DNA from: Acidiphilium sp. PA
Lineage (GTDB): Bacteria; Pseudomonadota; Alphaproteobacteria; Acetobacterales; Acetobacteraceae
NCBI RefSeq assembly: GCF_026191915.1
Contig: NZ_JAIMBY010000006.1
Location: forward strand, 686-64,685
Direction of reading: 5' to 3'
Length of the DNA stretch: 64,000 nucleotides
The notes under the pieces were generated by a model. It saw only the letters and a program-made list of their open reading frames with translations, did no database searches and had not been told where the DNA came from. The number at the start of each line of letters is the position of its first letter. Position 1 is the first letter of the stretch. Of the stretch, positions 15,919 to 24,744 are shown in pieces. The position numbers and the translations under genes were made by a program.

Positions 15919-17047
15919 CCCAGCCGAGGCTGCCGATCGTGCCGCATTTGCGGCAATTGGCCTGCCATTCGGCGTGTCTGGTGTCGCAGGCCGCACAGAC
16001 CCAGGCGCTGCCGGCGGCGGCCATCGCGCGGGCTTCGTGGCGCTGGGCCTCGCCGGCCAGGTCGGCCGCTCTGGCGGTGCGGGCGAGCAATGCCTCGCTT
16101 TCCGGATGACCAGGATTGGCGCTGGCGAGTTTCTGCGCGGCGCGGGCGCGATCGAGCGGCAGGTTGATCGCGGTCAGGTAGGCAGCGGCGAGATCCGGGT
16201 GTGGGGCGGCTTTCCAGCCGGCGACCAGGGCGCGTTTGGCGCGCCACAGATGACCCGCGCGCTCGTGCGCGGCGTAGAGCGCGAGATAGGCGGGGGCGAG
16301 TGCCGGAGCGGCGCGGACGGCTTCGCGCGCCCAGTCGATTGCCAGCCGTTCGCCCTCGGCGGTGCGGGATGCCATGATCGCGAGGGCCGCGCGGGCCGCG
16401 GGGTCGGTCGCGAGGCGTGCGGCGTCGGCGTAGAGACCCTGGTTGAAGGCGAGTTGCACGCGCTGGTCGCGCAGCCAGGCCGAATTGGGATAGGCGACGG
16501 CGGCCTGGCGGGTCTGCGCCTCGGCTTCGGCCAGGGCGGCGGCATCGCCACCGCCCTGCGTGCGGTGTGTGACCAGACCGCGCCAGCCGAGAAACCCGGC
16601 GTCCTTATGGCGGGCCAGGGCGGCGAAATGCCGGTCGGCGGTGGCGTGATCGCCGGCACGACGCGCGGTTTCACCCGAGACGTAGAGGGTGAGTGGGGCG
16701 TCGGGCGCCTGGCGCTGGGCGATGCGGGCGTGGTTGACGGCGGTGCGGTCATCGCCGGCGGCCATGGCGGACAGGGCGCGGAGGGAGGCGGCATCGGCGT
16801 TGTTGCGGCGCGCGAGGCTGCGGCGCGCGGCGACCCGTGCGGGCGTGCGCAGCAGGGCGCGGATGATGCCGACGAACAGGATGAGGATGACGACCAGGAT
16901 GGCGAGCAGCAGGATGGCGATCGGTGTCGAGGCGGTGGCGGCGTAGCTGCCGAAATCGACCGTGATGTGCCCGGGCAGCATCGCGACATACCAGACCACG
17001 CCGAGCACGATCAGGGCGACGATGGCGAAGCCGAATGCGCGCAACAT
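15860..17047 (-). CDS. hemY: HemY-type TPR membrane protein with C-terminal zinc ribbon
   Basis: HemY-N family protein of the heme gene cluster (not the protoporphyrinogen oxidase also called HemY). Two membrane helices lie at the N-terminus (FAIVALIVLGVVWYVAMLPG and TPIAILLLAILVVILILFV), followed by TPR-like helices such as GDHATADRHFAALARHKDAG and YADAARLATDPAARAALAI. The end holds two Cys-x-x-Cys pairs (CAACDTRHAEW and CRKC), a rubredoxin-like metal site. Its start overlaps the mic60 stop by one base (TGATG). Role: inner membrane scaffold of heme biosynthesis by association; direct evidence in the sequence is limited to domain layout. Confidence 0.85.
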   Translation of the reverse strand: MLRAFGFAIVALIVLGVVWYVAMLPGHITVDFGSYAATASTPIAILLLAILVVILILFVGIIRALLRTPARVAARRSLARRNNADAASLRALSAMAAGDDRTAVNHARIAQRQAPDAPLTLYVSGETARRAGDHATADRHFAALARHKDAGFLGWRGLVTHRTQGGGDAAALAEAEAQTRQAAVAYPNSAWLRDQRVQLAFNQGLYADAARLATDPAARAALAIMASRTAEGERLAIDWAREAVRAAPALAPAYLALYAAHERAGHLWRAKRALVAGWKAAPHPDLAAAYLTAINLPLDRARAAQKLASANPGHPESEALLARTARAADLAGEAQRHEARAMAAAGSAWVCAACDTRHAEWQANCRKCGTIGSLGWVKPPPDPATVLLASPQPAA

Positions 17048-18042
17048 CAGTGCGACCCCGCCGCGCCGGCGGCGGGCGACGCCGCCATGGTGGCCAGGGC
17101 GGTCCGCGCCGCGACGAGGTGGTTTGCCCTGGTGATCCAGGGCGCCATCACCGCTGCGGCGCCTTGGGGCAGTGGTTTCAGAGCGGTCAGTGCAGCGGTG
17201 AGATTGTTGTGATCGAGGTCGGTCTGCGCGGCGCCGAGGATGCCGGCGGCGCGGCTGCCGACCAGCACGCGCGCGTTGTGGCGGATGGTGACCATGCTTT
17301 CCACCCGGCCCTTGACCCGCTGCCAGAAGCCGCCGGATGCCGCGACATCGCCGCCTGCGACGGCAGCTTTCTGCGCGTAGCCGGGGAAACTGGCCTTGAG
17401 GCCGGCGAGGGTGGGCGGAGCGGTGGTCGCGTAGCGGACCAGGGCTTCCGGCGCGTTGGGAATGGTGCCGAGCGGCATGCCGTTTTCCAGCGCGAGGCTG
17501 GCCTGGGCGAGTTGCGCCAGCATCTGCGCCTTGGCGACCTGCTTGGGCAGGTCGGCGGCATTGGTCTGCAGCGTGGCAAGGGCGGCGTGATCGGCGAGGG
17601 CGGTGGTCGAGAGCGAGGCGATGCCGGCCTGCATGGTCTTGATCTGATCGGCCAGGGCGCTCGGGATTTTGGTCTCGACCTTGACCTGGGGTGCCGGTGG
17701 CGCCGGTGCGGGGCGGTTCGCGAGGCCCGCGACCTTGGTATTGATCGTTTCCAGCCGGGATTGCAGGGTCGCGACCTCGGATTTCAGGCTGTCGACCTGC
17801 TGATTGAGGGCCGCGATCGTGCCGGTCTGGTCGGATGCGGTGCCCTGGGCGTGAAACAGCCAAGCCTCGCCGGCCGCGAGCAGCAGGAACAGGACGATTC
17901 CGGCCACGATCGGGCCGCGATTGTCGGTGCGTTCGGGGGTCGCGGCGGGCGTTGCGGCCGGGTCCCCGATCGGGGCGGTGATCGGATGTTCGACAATCGG
18001 GTCGCCTTGCGGCGGTATCGGCTGGGTCTCGGGTTCGCTCAT
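17047..18042 (-). CDS. Alphaproteobacterial mitofilin (Mic60) homologue
   Basis: A 331-residue protein with a Pro-rich cytoplasmic N-terminus, one membrane helix (IVAGIVLFLLLAAGEAWLF, residues about 45-63), a predicted coiled coil (IAALNQQVDSLKSEVATLQS, then LETINTKVAGLAN) and a helical C-terminal domain with ESMVTIRHNARVLVGS. This is the layout of bacterial mitofilins, which shape the inner membrane. In alphaproteobacteria the gene characteristically lies among heme genes, as here between hemD and hemY. It starts four bases inside the hemD stop region and is clearly part of the hemC-hemD-mic60-hemY unit. Confidence 0.85.
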   Translation of the reverse strand: MSEPETQPIPPQGDPIVEHPITAPIGDPAATPAATPERTDNRGPIVAGIVLFLLLAAGEAWLFHAQGTASDQTGTIAALNQQVDSLKSEVATLQSRLETINTKVAGLANRPAPAPPAPQVKVETKIPSALADQIKTMQAGIASLSTTALADHAALATLQTNAADLPKQVAKAQMLAQLAQASLALENGMPLGTIPNAPEALVRYATTAPPTLAGLKASFPGYAQKAAVAGGDVAASGGFWQRVKGRVESMVTIRHNARVLVGSRAAGILGAAQTDLDHNNLTAALTALKPLPQGAAAVMAPWITRANHLVAARTALATMAASPAAGAAGSH

Positions 18043-18737
18043 GGCAGTATCGCTAGCATGTGATCCTGATCCGGTGAAATCGCCGCGCGGATGGCGTGGA
18101 ACGGCAGGCGGGTGAGGGGGGCGGCGGCGGCGGGGCTGATCGCGATGGCGATGGCGCGGCGGAGGGTGCCGGCGAGCGATTCGTGATCGATCAGGCTGAC
18201 GAAGCGGCGGGCCGTGGCGGGGGAAAAGATCATGACGCGATCGACCGCCTCGGCGGCGAGGGCGGCGATCGCGGCGGCGGCGAGACGTTCGGCGGGGCGC
18301 GAGCGGTAGACGACGCGGCGGGTGACGCGAAACCCTGCCGTGCGCAAGGCGGCGGTGAGTTCAAGACTGTGACCGGCGCCGCAGGGCAGCACGATGGCGG
18401 CGCGCGGCGGGAGTTTCCGTGCGACCAGCTTGGCCAGGTCCCGCGCCGTGCCCGAGGCGCTTTCGACCGTGATGAAACCCATGTCGCGCGCACGGGCAGC
18501 GGTGGCATCGCCGACCGCGAACAGCGGGATGGCGCGCCATGCGGCGGGCAGGCCGGGCAGTGCCTGGGCGCTGGCGATCACGATGGCATCGCATGTGTAG
18601 GGCAGGCTGGCGGGCAGGGCTTCGATGTCGAGGCAGGGTGAGAGCACCGGCACGTGGCCGCGGGCGCGCAGCAGATCGGCCGTGGCGGAGCCGCCGGGCT
18701 CGGGCCGCGTGACCAGGATCGTCAGCGGCTCAGTCAA
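18039..18737 (-). CDS. hemD: Uroporphyrinogen-III synthase
   Basis: HemD closes hydroxymethylbilane with ring D inversion to uroporphyrinogen III. The family is poorly conserved; visible markers are the N-terminal ILVTRPEPGGSATADLLRARG, IVIASAQALPGLP (the usual TS-A motif), VGDATAARARDMGF, and VMIFSPATARRFVSL. No ATG fits this N-terminus: the only reasonable start is TTG at 18735-18737, which overlaps the hemC stop by eight bases. Length from there is 232 residues, normal for HemD. The four-base overlap with mic60 indicates co-translation. Confidence 0.88.
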   Translation of the reverse strand: MTEPLTILVTRPEPGGSATADLLRARGHVPVLSPCLDIEALPASLPYTCDAIVIASAQALPGLPAAWRAIPLFAVGDATAARARDMGFITVESASGTARDLAKLVARKLPPRAAIVLPCGAGHSLELTAALRTAGFRVTRRVVYRSRPAERLAAAAIAALAAEAVDRVMIFSPATARRFVSLIDHESLAGTLRRAIAIAISPAAAAPLTRLPFHAIRAAISPDQDHMLAILP

Positions 18738-19728
18738 GAAAGATATCGGCCGGGCTGTCGCGCCGCAGGGAGGCGCCGAGTTCCCGTCCCAGGCGTTCGG
18801 CATCGGCGGCATCGGCGGTTTCGCTGCGTTTGAGCAGGAAGCTGCCGTCGGCACGGGCGGTCAGCCCCGTGAGATGCAGCGTGCCATCCGGCAGCAGACG
18901 GGCATAGCCGCCGATCGGCGTGCGGCAGGAGCCATCGAGGGCGGCGAGCAGGGCGCGCTCGGCGGTGGCGACGGCCTTGGCTTCCTTGTCCTCGATCATG
19001 GCGAGCAGGTGGCCCAGGGCGGCGTCTTCCGCGCGCACGGTGATGCCAACGATGCCCTGGCAGGCGGAGGGGACCATCGCTTCCGGGTCGATCGCGGCGG
19101 AGACCTCCGACTCGAAGCCGAGGCGGCGCAGCCCGGCGAGGGCGAGCAGCGTGGCGTCGAACTTGCCGGTGCGCGCGGCATCGAGCCGGGTGCGGACGTT
19201 GCCGCGCAGCAATTCCATTTTCAGATCGGGCCGGGCGTGCAGCAGCTGCGCCTGGCGGCGGACCGAGGAGGTGCCGATGCGGGCGTTGGCGGGCAGGGCC
19301 GACCAGATTTCGGCACCGTCCTCGATTTTGTATTCATCGGACAGGATCAGCGCGTCGCGGGCATCTTCGCGCTTCATGGTGCAGGCGAGGATGATGCCTT
19401 CGGGCAGCGTGGTTTCCAGATCTTTCAGCGAGTGGACGGCGAAATCGATTCGCTTGTCGAGCAGCGCCTCGTGGATTTCCTTGGCGAACAGGCCCTTGCC
19501 GCCAAGATCGGCCAGCGGGCGGTCGAGCACCTGATCGCCCGTGGTGCTGATGATCTCGGCGGCAAAGGCATCCGGCGCGTAGCCGAGTGCGGGACAGATC
19601 TCGCGCAGGGCGGCCAGGAACATCTCGGTCTGTTTTCGCGCGAGCGGCGAGCCGCGGGTGCCGACCCGCAGGGGCAGGCGGCCGGTATGGGGGGCGACTT
19701 TCGGTGTAGCCGTGGTTTCCTGGTCCAT
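18730..19728 (-). CDS. hemC: Porphobilinogen deaminase (hydroxymethylbilane synthase)
   Basis: HemC polymerises four porphobilinogens to hydroxymethylbilane. The 332-residue protein has RVGTRGSPLARKQTEMF near residue 21, GGKGLFAKEIHEALLDKRID, the substrate-binding TSSVRRQAQLLHARPDL, LRGNVRTRLDAARTGKFDAT, and the cofactor-binding cysteine in GSCRTPIGGYA near residue 260. It is the first gene of a hem-mic60 cluster and diverges from tsaD with only 23 bp between the start codons, so promoters must overlap or lie inside the genes. Confidence 0.96.
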   Translation of the reverse strand: MDQETTATPKVAPHTGRLPLRVGTRGSPLARKQTEMFLAALREICPALGYAPDAFAAEIISTTGDQVLDRPLADLGGKGLFAKEIHEALLDKRIDFAVHSLKDLETTLPEGIILACTMKREDARDALILSDEYKIEDGAEIWSALPANARIGTSSVRRQAQLLHARPDLKMELLRGNVRTRLDAARTGKFDATLLALAGLRRLGFESEVSAAIDPEAMVPSACQGIVGITVRAEDAALGHLLAMIEDKEAKAVATAERALLAALDGSCRTPIGGYARLLPDGTLHLTGLTARADGSFLLKRSETADAADAERLGRELGASLRRDSPADIFLD

Positions 19729-19751
19729 GCCCCTTGCTTTAAAGGATCGGC

Positions 19752-20861
19752 ATGGAAAGAAAAGCCGCAAAGATCGGGCATGATGCCGCAGCACTGGTGC
19801 TGGGGATCGAGACCTCGTGCGATGAGACTGCCTGCGCCGTGCTGGACGGCGCCGGGGTGGTGCGGGCCGAGCTGGTGGCGAGCCAGATCGCGGATCATGC
19901 GCCGTTCGGCGGCGTGGTGCCGGAGATTGCGGCGCGCGCGCATCTGGCGGCGCTGGGACCGATGGTCGCATCCGTGCTGCGCACCGCCGGGGTGTGCGCC
20001 ACCGATCTGAGCGCCGTGGCCGCGACGACCGGGCCTGGCCTGATCGGCGGGCTGATCATCGGCAGCGGTTTTGCCAGGGGCATGGCGCTCGCGACCGGGG
20101 CGGATTTTTATGCGATCAATCACCTCGAGGCGCATGCGCTGACCGCGCGCCTGCCAGGGCTTTCGGCGGTGCCGCCGGCGTTTCCTTATGTGTTGTTGCT
20201 GGTTTCGGGTGGGCATACCGCGCTGATCGCGGTTGAGGGGGTCGGGCGGTATCGCCAGCTCGGCACCACGCTCGATGACGCGGCGGGCGAGGCGTTCGAC
20301 AAGGTGGCGAAGCTGCTGGGGCTCGCCTATCCGGGCGGACCGGCGCTGGAGTTGCTGGCGGCGGAAGGCGATGCGGCGCGGTTTGCCCTGCCGCGCCCGA
20401 TGCTGGGGCGGCCCGGGTGCGATTTCTCGTTTTCTGGACTGAAGACGGCGGTGGCGCAGCAGGTCGCTTCCCGGCCGGCCGGCGCGCTCGACCGTGATGA
20501 TGCCGCGGCGATCGCCGCTTCGTTTCAGGCCGCGGTGGTGGCGACCATGGCGGATCGGCTCGCGCATGCGCTGGCGATGATGCCATCGGCCAGCGGCGTG
20601 GTGGTGGCGGGCGGGGTTGCGGCCAACCAGGCGATCCGCGCTTCATTGCAGGCGGTTGCCGCGCGCACCGGCCATGCGCTGTTCGCACCCCCCCTGCGCC
20701 TGTGCACCGACAATGCGACGATGGTGGCGTGGGCGGCGATCGAGCGGGCGCGGGCCGGGCTCGGACCCGATGCGCTCGCGACGCCATGCCGGCCGCGCTG
20801 GCCGCTCGATATGACAGCGCAAAGTTTCATTGCAGGGAGGCGCGCTTCCGTGTCAGTCTGA
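19752..20861 (+). CDS. tsaD: tRNA threonylcarbamoyladenosine transferase subunit TsaD
   Basis: TsaD transfers the threonylcarbamoyl group to A37 of ANN-decoding tRNAs, with TsaB and TsaE. The 369-residue protein has the ASKHA-fold LGIETSCDETACAVLD, the metal-binding histidines in PEIAARAHLAAL and AINHLEAHALTARL, TTGPGLIGGLIIGSGFARG, the VSGGHTALI loop and FSFSGLKTA. AAAGGA lies upstream of ATG 19752. Divergence from hemC is an arrangement common in alphaproteobacteria. It is followed 29 bp later by glgP, an unusual neighbour, with no terminator seen between. Confidence 0.96.
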   Translation: MERKAAKIGHDAAALVLGIETSCDETACAVLDGAGVVRAELVASQIADHAPFGGVVPEIAARAHLAALGPMVASVLRTAGVCATDLSAVAATTGPGLIGGLIIGSGFARGMALATGADFYAINHLEAHALTARLPGLSAVPPAFPYVLLLVSGGHTALIAVEGVGRYRQLGTTLDDAAGEAFDKVAKLLGLAYPGGPALELLAAEGDAARFALPRPMLGRPGCDFSFSGLKTAVAQQVASRPAGALDRDDAAAIAASFQAAVVATMADRLAHALAMMPSASGVVVAGGVAANQAIRASLQAVAARTGHALFAPPLRLCTDNATMVAWAAIERARAGLGPDALATPCRPRWPLDMTAQSFIAGRRASVSV

Positions 20862-20890
20862 TCGGCAGGACAACGAGAGGTAGGCCCCTG

Positions 20891-23410
20891 ATGAATAACA
20901 CGCCTGTGCAGGATCGACCCGATCAGACCCAGCGCGCGAAGAAAATGCTCTCCAACGATCCGCCGCCTCTCGCCCCGATCCGCACCGGCCAGGACTGGCG
21001 TGAGGCGATCGTTGCCAAGCTGATCTATGGTGTCGGCAAGAACGTGGTCACGGCGAATGACCGTGACTGGTTCGTGGCACTCGCGCTTGCGCTGCGCGAC
21101 CGTGTGGTGGAGCGCTGGATTGCCAGCACTAACAAAATCTACGAGCGTGGCCACAAGCGCGTGTATTACCTGTCGCTCGAGTTTCTGATCGGCCGGCTGA
21201 TGTTCGACACGTTGACCAATCTCGGCATGGTCGATGTGACGCGCGCGGCACTCGCGGAACTCGGGGTTGATCTCGACCGGGTGCGCGACGCCGAGCCCGA
21301 CGCCGCACTTGGCAACGGCGGGTTGGGACGCCTCGCCGCGTGTTTCATGGAGAGCATGGCGACGCTTGCGATCCCCGGCTATGGTTACGGTATTCGTTAC
21401 AACAACGGATTGTTCAAGCAAGCTATCGACGATGGCCGCCAGCTCGAATTTCCCGAAGACTGGCTCGCGGTCGGCAATCCCTGGGAGTTCGAGCGACCGG
21501 AGGTTGCCTATGACATCGGCTTCGGCGGGCATGTCGAAGCGGTGCGCGACGACGAGGGCGAGGTTCGGCACGTCTGGCATCCGGGCGAGGTGGTGCGTGC
21601 GGTGGCGTACGATACGCCCGTGGTCGGCTGGCGCGGCCGGCATGTGAATTCGTTGCGCCTGTGGTCGGCCCGCGCGGTCGATCCGCTGCAACTCGAAACG
21701 TTCAACGCGGGCGATTATGTCGGCGCGCTGGCGCAGGACGTGCGCGCGCAATCGATCTCGCGGGTGCTCTACCCGTCGGATGCGACGGCGGCGGGACAGG
21801 AATTGCGGCTGCGCCAGGAGTATTTTTTCGCGGCCGCCTCGCTGCAGGACATGCTGCGCCGGCATATCACGCAGTTCAAGGATCTGCGGCTGCTGCCTGA
21901 GAAGGTTGCGATTCAGCTGAACGACACGCACCCCTCGATCGCGGTGGCCGAGTTGATGCGTCTGCTGGTCGATGTGCACGGGCTTGAATGGTCCGAGGCG
22001 TGGGAGATCACGAAAGGGACGTTCTCGTACACCAACCACACGCTGCTGCCCGAGGCGCTGGAGACCTGGCCGGTGCCGCTGATGGAGCGGATGCTGCCGC
22101 GCCAGATGCAGATTATCTATCTGATCAACGCCGATCATCTGGACCAGGTCCGCGTGCTGGGTATGGGCAGCGATGAAAAACTCGCGGGCCTGTCGCTGAT
22201 CGATGAGACCCATGGCCGGCGGGTGCGCATGGGCAACCTCGCTTTCATCGGTTCGCACCGGATCAACGGTGTCTCGGCGCTGCATACGGATTTGATGCGC
22301 GAGACGGTATTTGCCGATCTGCACAAGATGTTTCCCGAGCGGATCACCAATGTCACCAACGGCATCACGTTCCGCCGCTGGCTGTATGAAGCCAACCCCG
22401 GCCTGACGCGATTGCTGGTCGAGGCGCTCGGCGAGCATGTATGCGACGACCCCGCTGAGCTTGCGGCACTGCGCGACCTTGCTTTGGACGCGGGGTTTCG
22501 CAATCGTTTGACCGCATGCCGGCGCAGCCATAAAATTATACTTTCGAAATGGGTGCGCGACCGGATGCGGATCAAGCTCGATCCGGATGCGATGTTCGAT
22601 ATCCATGTCAAGCGCATTCACGAATACAAGCGGCAATTGCTCAATATTCTGGAAACCATCGCGCTGTATGATGCGATCCGTGCGCGGCCTTCGGCCGGGT
22701 GGGTGCCGCGCGTCAAGATTTTCGCGGGTAAGGCGGCGGCGAGCTATCACCAGGCGAAGCTGATCATCAAACTGATCAACGATGTCGCCAAGGTGATCAA
22801 CAGCGACCCGACGGTGCGGGGACTGCTGAAGGTCGTGTTCATGCCGAATTTCAACGTCAGCCTGGCCGAGATGATCATTCCGGCCGCCGATCTTTCCGAG
22901 CAGATCTCGACCGCCGGCATGGAGGCATCAGGCACCGGCAATATGAAATTTGCCCTGAACGGCGCCTTGACGATCGGCACGCTCGACGGTGCCAATGTGG
23001 AAATCCGCGACCATGTCGGCGATGAGAACATTTTCATCTTCGGCCTCACCGCCGCCGAAGTGGCCGATCGCAAGCGTGATGGCTGGCGGCCGCATCATTC
23101 GATTTCGGCCTCGCCCGCGTTGGCCGAGGTCATCGACGCCGTGTGGTCGGGCGTGTTCTCACCTGACGATACCAGCCGGTTTCACCCGCTGGTGCATGAA
23201 CTGCGTGGCGATGACCGGTTTCTGGTGACTGCCGATTTCGACTCCTACGCGCAGGCGCAGCGCCGGGTCGATCGGCTGTGGGGCGACCAGGAGGCGTGGT
23301 GGCGCGCATCGATCATGAACACTGCCGGCATGGCGTATTTTTCGTCCGACCGCGCGATCAATGATTACGCCCGCACCATCTGGCGCACGACGGGTCTGGA
23401 GACCACATGA
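20891..23410 (+). CDS. glgP: Glycogen/maltodextrin phosphorylase
   Basis: GlgP releases glucose-1-phosphate from glycogen ends. The 839-residue protein has the family landmarks RVYYLSLEFLIGRLM near residue 92, DAALGNGGLGRLAACFMES, the GYGYGIRYNNGLFKQ region, QLNDTHPSIAVAELMR and YTNHTLLPEALE. The pyridoxal-phosphate lysine is in EASGTGNMKFALNGALTIG, near residue 682. GAGAGG lies before ATG 20891. With glgC and glgA downstream on the same strand it forms a storage-glycogen cluster; branching and debranching enzymes are not in this window. Confidence 0.96.
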   Translation: MNNTPVQDRPDQTQRAKKMLSNDPPPLAPIRTGQDWREAIVAKLIYGVGKNVVTANDRDWFVALALALRDRVVERWIASTNKIYERGHKRVYYLSLEFLIGRLMFDTLTNLGMVDVTRAALAELGVDLDRVRDAEPDAALGNGGLGRLAACFMESMATLAIPGYGYGIRYNNGLFKQAIDDGRQLEFPEDWLAVGNPWEFERPEVAYDIGFGGHVEAVRDDEGEVRHVWHPGEVVRAVAYDTPVVGWRGRHVNSLRLWSARAVDPLQLETFNAGDYVGALAQDVRAQSISRVLYPSDATAAGQELRLRQEYFFAAASLQDMLRRHITQFKDLRLLPEKVAIQLNDTHPSIAVAELMRLLVDVHGLEWSEAWEITKGTFSYTNHTLLPEALETWPVPLMERMLPRQMQIIYLINADHLDQVRVLGMGSDEKLAGLSLIDETHGRRVRMGNLAFIGSHRINGVSALHTDLMRETVFADLHKMFPERITNVTNGITFRRWLYEANPGLTRLLVEALGEHVCDDPAELAALRDLALDAGFRNRLTACRRSHKIILSKWVRDRMRIKLDPDAMFDIHVKRIHEYKRQLLNILETIALYDAIRARPSAGWVPRVKIFAGKAAASYHQAKLIIKLINDVAKVINSDPTVRGLLKVVFMPNFNVSLAEMIIPAADLSEQISTAGMEASGTGNMKFALNGALTIGTLDGANVEIRDHVGDENIFIFGLTAAEVADRKRDGWRPHHSISASPALAEVIDAVWSGVFSPDDTSRFHPLVHELRGDDRFLVTADFDSYAQAQRRVDRLWGDQEAWWRASIMNTAGMAYFSSDRAINDYARTIWRTTGLETT

Positions 23411-23428
23411 GCAAGACATAATCACAAG

Positions 23429-23450
23429 CCCGACCGGGAAACCCGGCGGG
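23429..23450 (+). other. Intercistronic stem-loop between glgP and glgC
   Basis: A G/C stem (CCCG-A-CCGGG, loop AAA, CCCGGCGGG) of nine pairs with one bulged A fills the 62-bp glgP-glgC gap. It lacks a following T-run, so it is more likely an mRNA processing or stability hairpin than a terminator. The glgC ribosome-binding site GGAAGGA follows nine bases later. Confidence 0.45.
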
Positions 23451-23472
23451 TGGCACGGGAAGGAACACCGCC

Positions 23473-24744
23473 ATGAACAATCGAGACAGCCTCAACACAC
23501 CGCTATCGCGCAATGCGATGGCATATGTTCTGGCCGGGGGGCGGGGATCGCGCCTCTACGATCTGACCGACAAACGAGCGAAGCCGGCCGTGCATTTCGG
23601 GGGTAAATGGCGGATCATCGATTTCGCGCTGTCGAATGCGCTGAATTCGGGTATCCGCCACATCGGTGTTGCGACACAGTATAAGGCGCATAGCCTGATC
23701 CGCCATTTACAGTTGGGCTGGACCTTCTTTCGGCGCGAACGCAATGAAAGCTTCGACATATTGCCTGCAAGCCAGCGGGTTTCGGAGAACAGCTGGTATC
23801 TGGGTACGGCCGATGCCGTGTATCAGAACATCGAGATCATCGAGAGCATCGCACCCGCGCATATCATCATTCTTGCGGGCGATCATATATATAAAATGGA
23901 CTACGAGGTTCTTCTGCAGCAGCACGTCGCCCAGCAGGCGGATGTGACGGTTGCCTGCGTCGAAGTGCCTCTGGCCGAGGCGACCGGCTTTGGCGTGATG
24001 CACACCGATGCGAGCGACCGGATCATCGAATTCCTCGAAAAACCGGCCAACCCGCCGCCTATGCCGGGGCGCAGCGATGTCGCGCTCGCGAGCATGGGCA
24101 TTTACGTGTTCGACACCAAATTCCTGTTCGACGCGTTACGGCGCGATGCCGCCAACCCCGATTCCGAACATGATTTCGGCAAGGATATCATCCCCGACCT
24201 GGTGCGCAACGGGCGGGCCATGGCGCATCATTTCTCGCGCTCCTGCGTGCGGTCCAGCAAGGAGGCGGAGCCGTATTGGCGCGATGTCGGCACGGTCGAT
24301 GCGTATTGGGAGGCGAATATCGATCTTACCGACTTCGTGCCCTCGCTCGATATCTATGACCGCAGTTGGCCGATCTGGACCTATACCGAAGGCACGCCGC
24401 CCGCCAAATTCATTCATGACGAAGATGGCAGGCGCGGGCTTGCGGTTTCATCGCTGGTGTGCGGCGGCTGCGTGGTCTCGGGAGCGGCGCTGCGGCGCAG
24501 CCTGTTGTTCACAGGCGTGCGGGTCAATTCGTTCGCGCAGGTCACCGCCGCGGTGCTGCTGCCGGATGTCGATGTCGGGCGGTACGCGCGCCTGACCAAT
24601 GTGGTGATCGACCGCGGTGTGCGTATCCCCGAAGGCCTGGTGGTCGGCGAGAACGCGGCCGAGGACGCGCTGCGGTTTCGAAGGACCGACAAAGGCGTCT
24701 GCCTGATCACCCAGGCGATGATCGACCGGCTGGATAGCCATTAG
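23473..24744 (+). CDS. glgC: Glucose-1-phosphate adenylyltransferase (ADP-glucose pyrophosphorylase)
   Basis: GlgC makes ADP-glucose, the committed step of bacterial glycogen synthesis. The 423-residue protein has the nucleotide-binding [20 protein letters not shown] near residue 17, the regulatory-site [30 protein letters not shown] with the catalytic Asp, IEFLEKPA, and a C-terminal left-handed beta helix ([20 protein letters not shown]). GGAAGGA precedes the ATG. The stop TAG overlaps the GTG start of glgA by one base, so the two are translationally coupled. Confidence 0.96.
   Translation: MNNRDSLNTPLSRNAMAYVLAGGRGSRLYDLTDKRAKPAVHFGGKWRIIDFALSNALNSGIRHIGVATQYKAHSLIRHLQLGWTFFRRERNESFDILPASQRVSENSWYLGTADAVYQNIEIIESIAPAHIIILAGDHIYKMDYEVLLQQHVAQQADVTVACVEVPLAEATGFGVMHTDASDRIIEFLEKPANPPPMPGRSDVALASMGIYVFDTKFLFDALRRDAANPDSEHDFGKDIIPDLVRNGRAMAHHFSRSCVRSSKEAEPYWRDVGTVDAYWEANIDLTDFVPSLDIYDRSWPIWTYTEGTPPAKFIHDEDGRRGLAVSSLVCGGCVVSGAALRRSLLFTGVRVNSFAQVTAAVLLPDVDVGRYARLTNVVIDRGVRIPEGLVVGENAAEDALRFRRTDKGVCLITQAMIDRLDSH

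Noticed and set aside
20525-22750. 741-codon open frame on the minus strand opposite tsaD and glgP
   Set aside because: Both plus-strand genes have full sets of family motifs; the antisense product has no recognisable domain.
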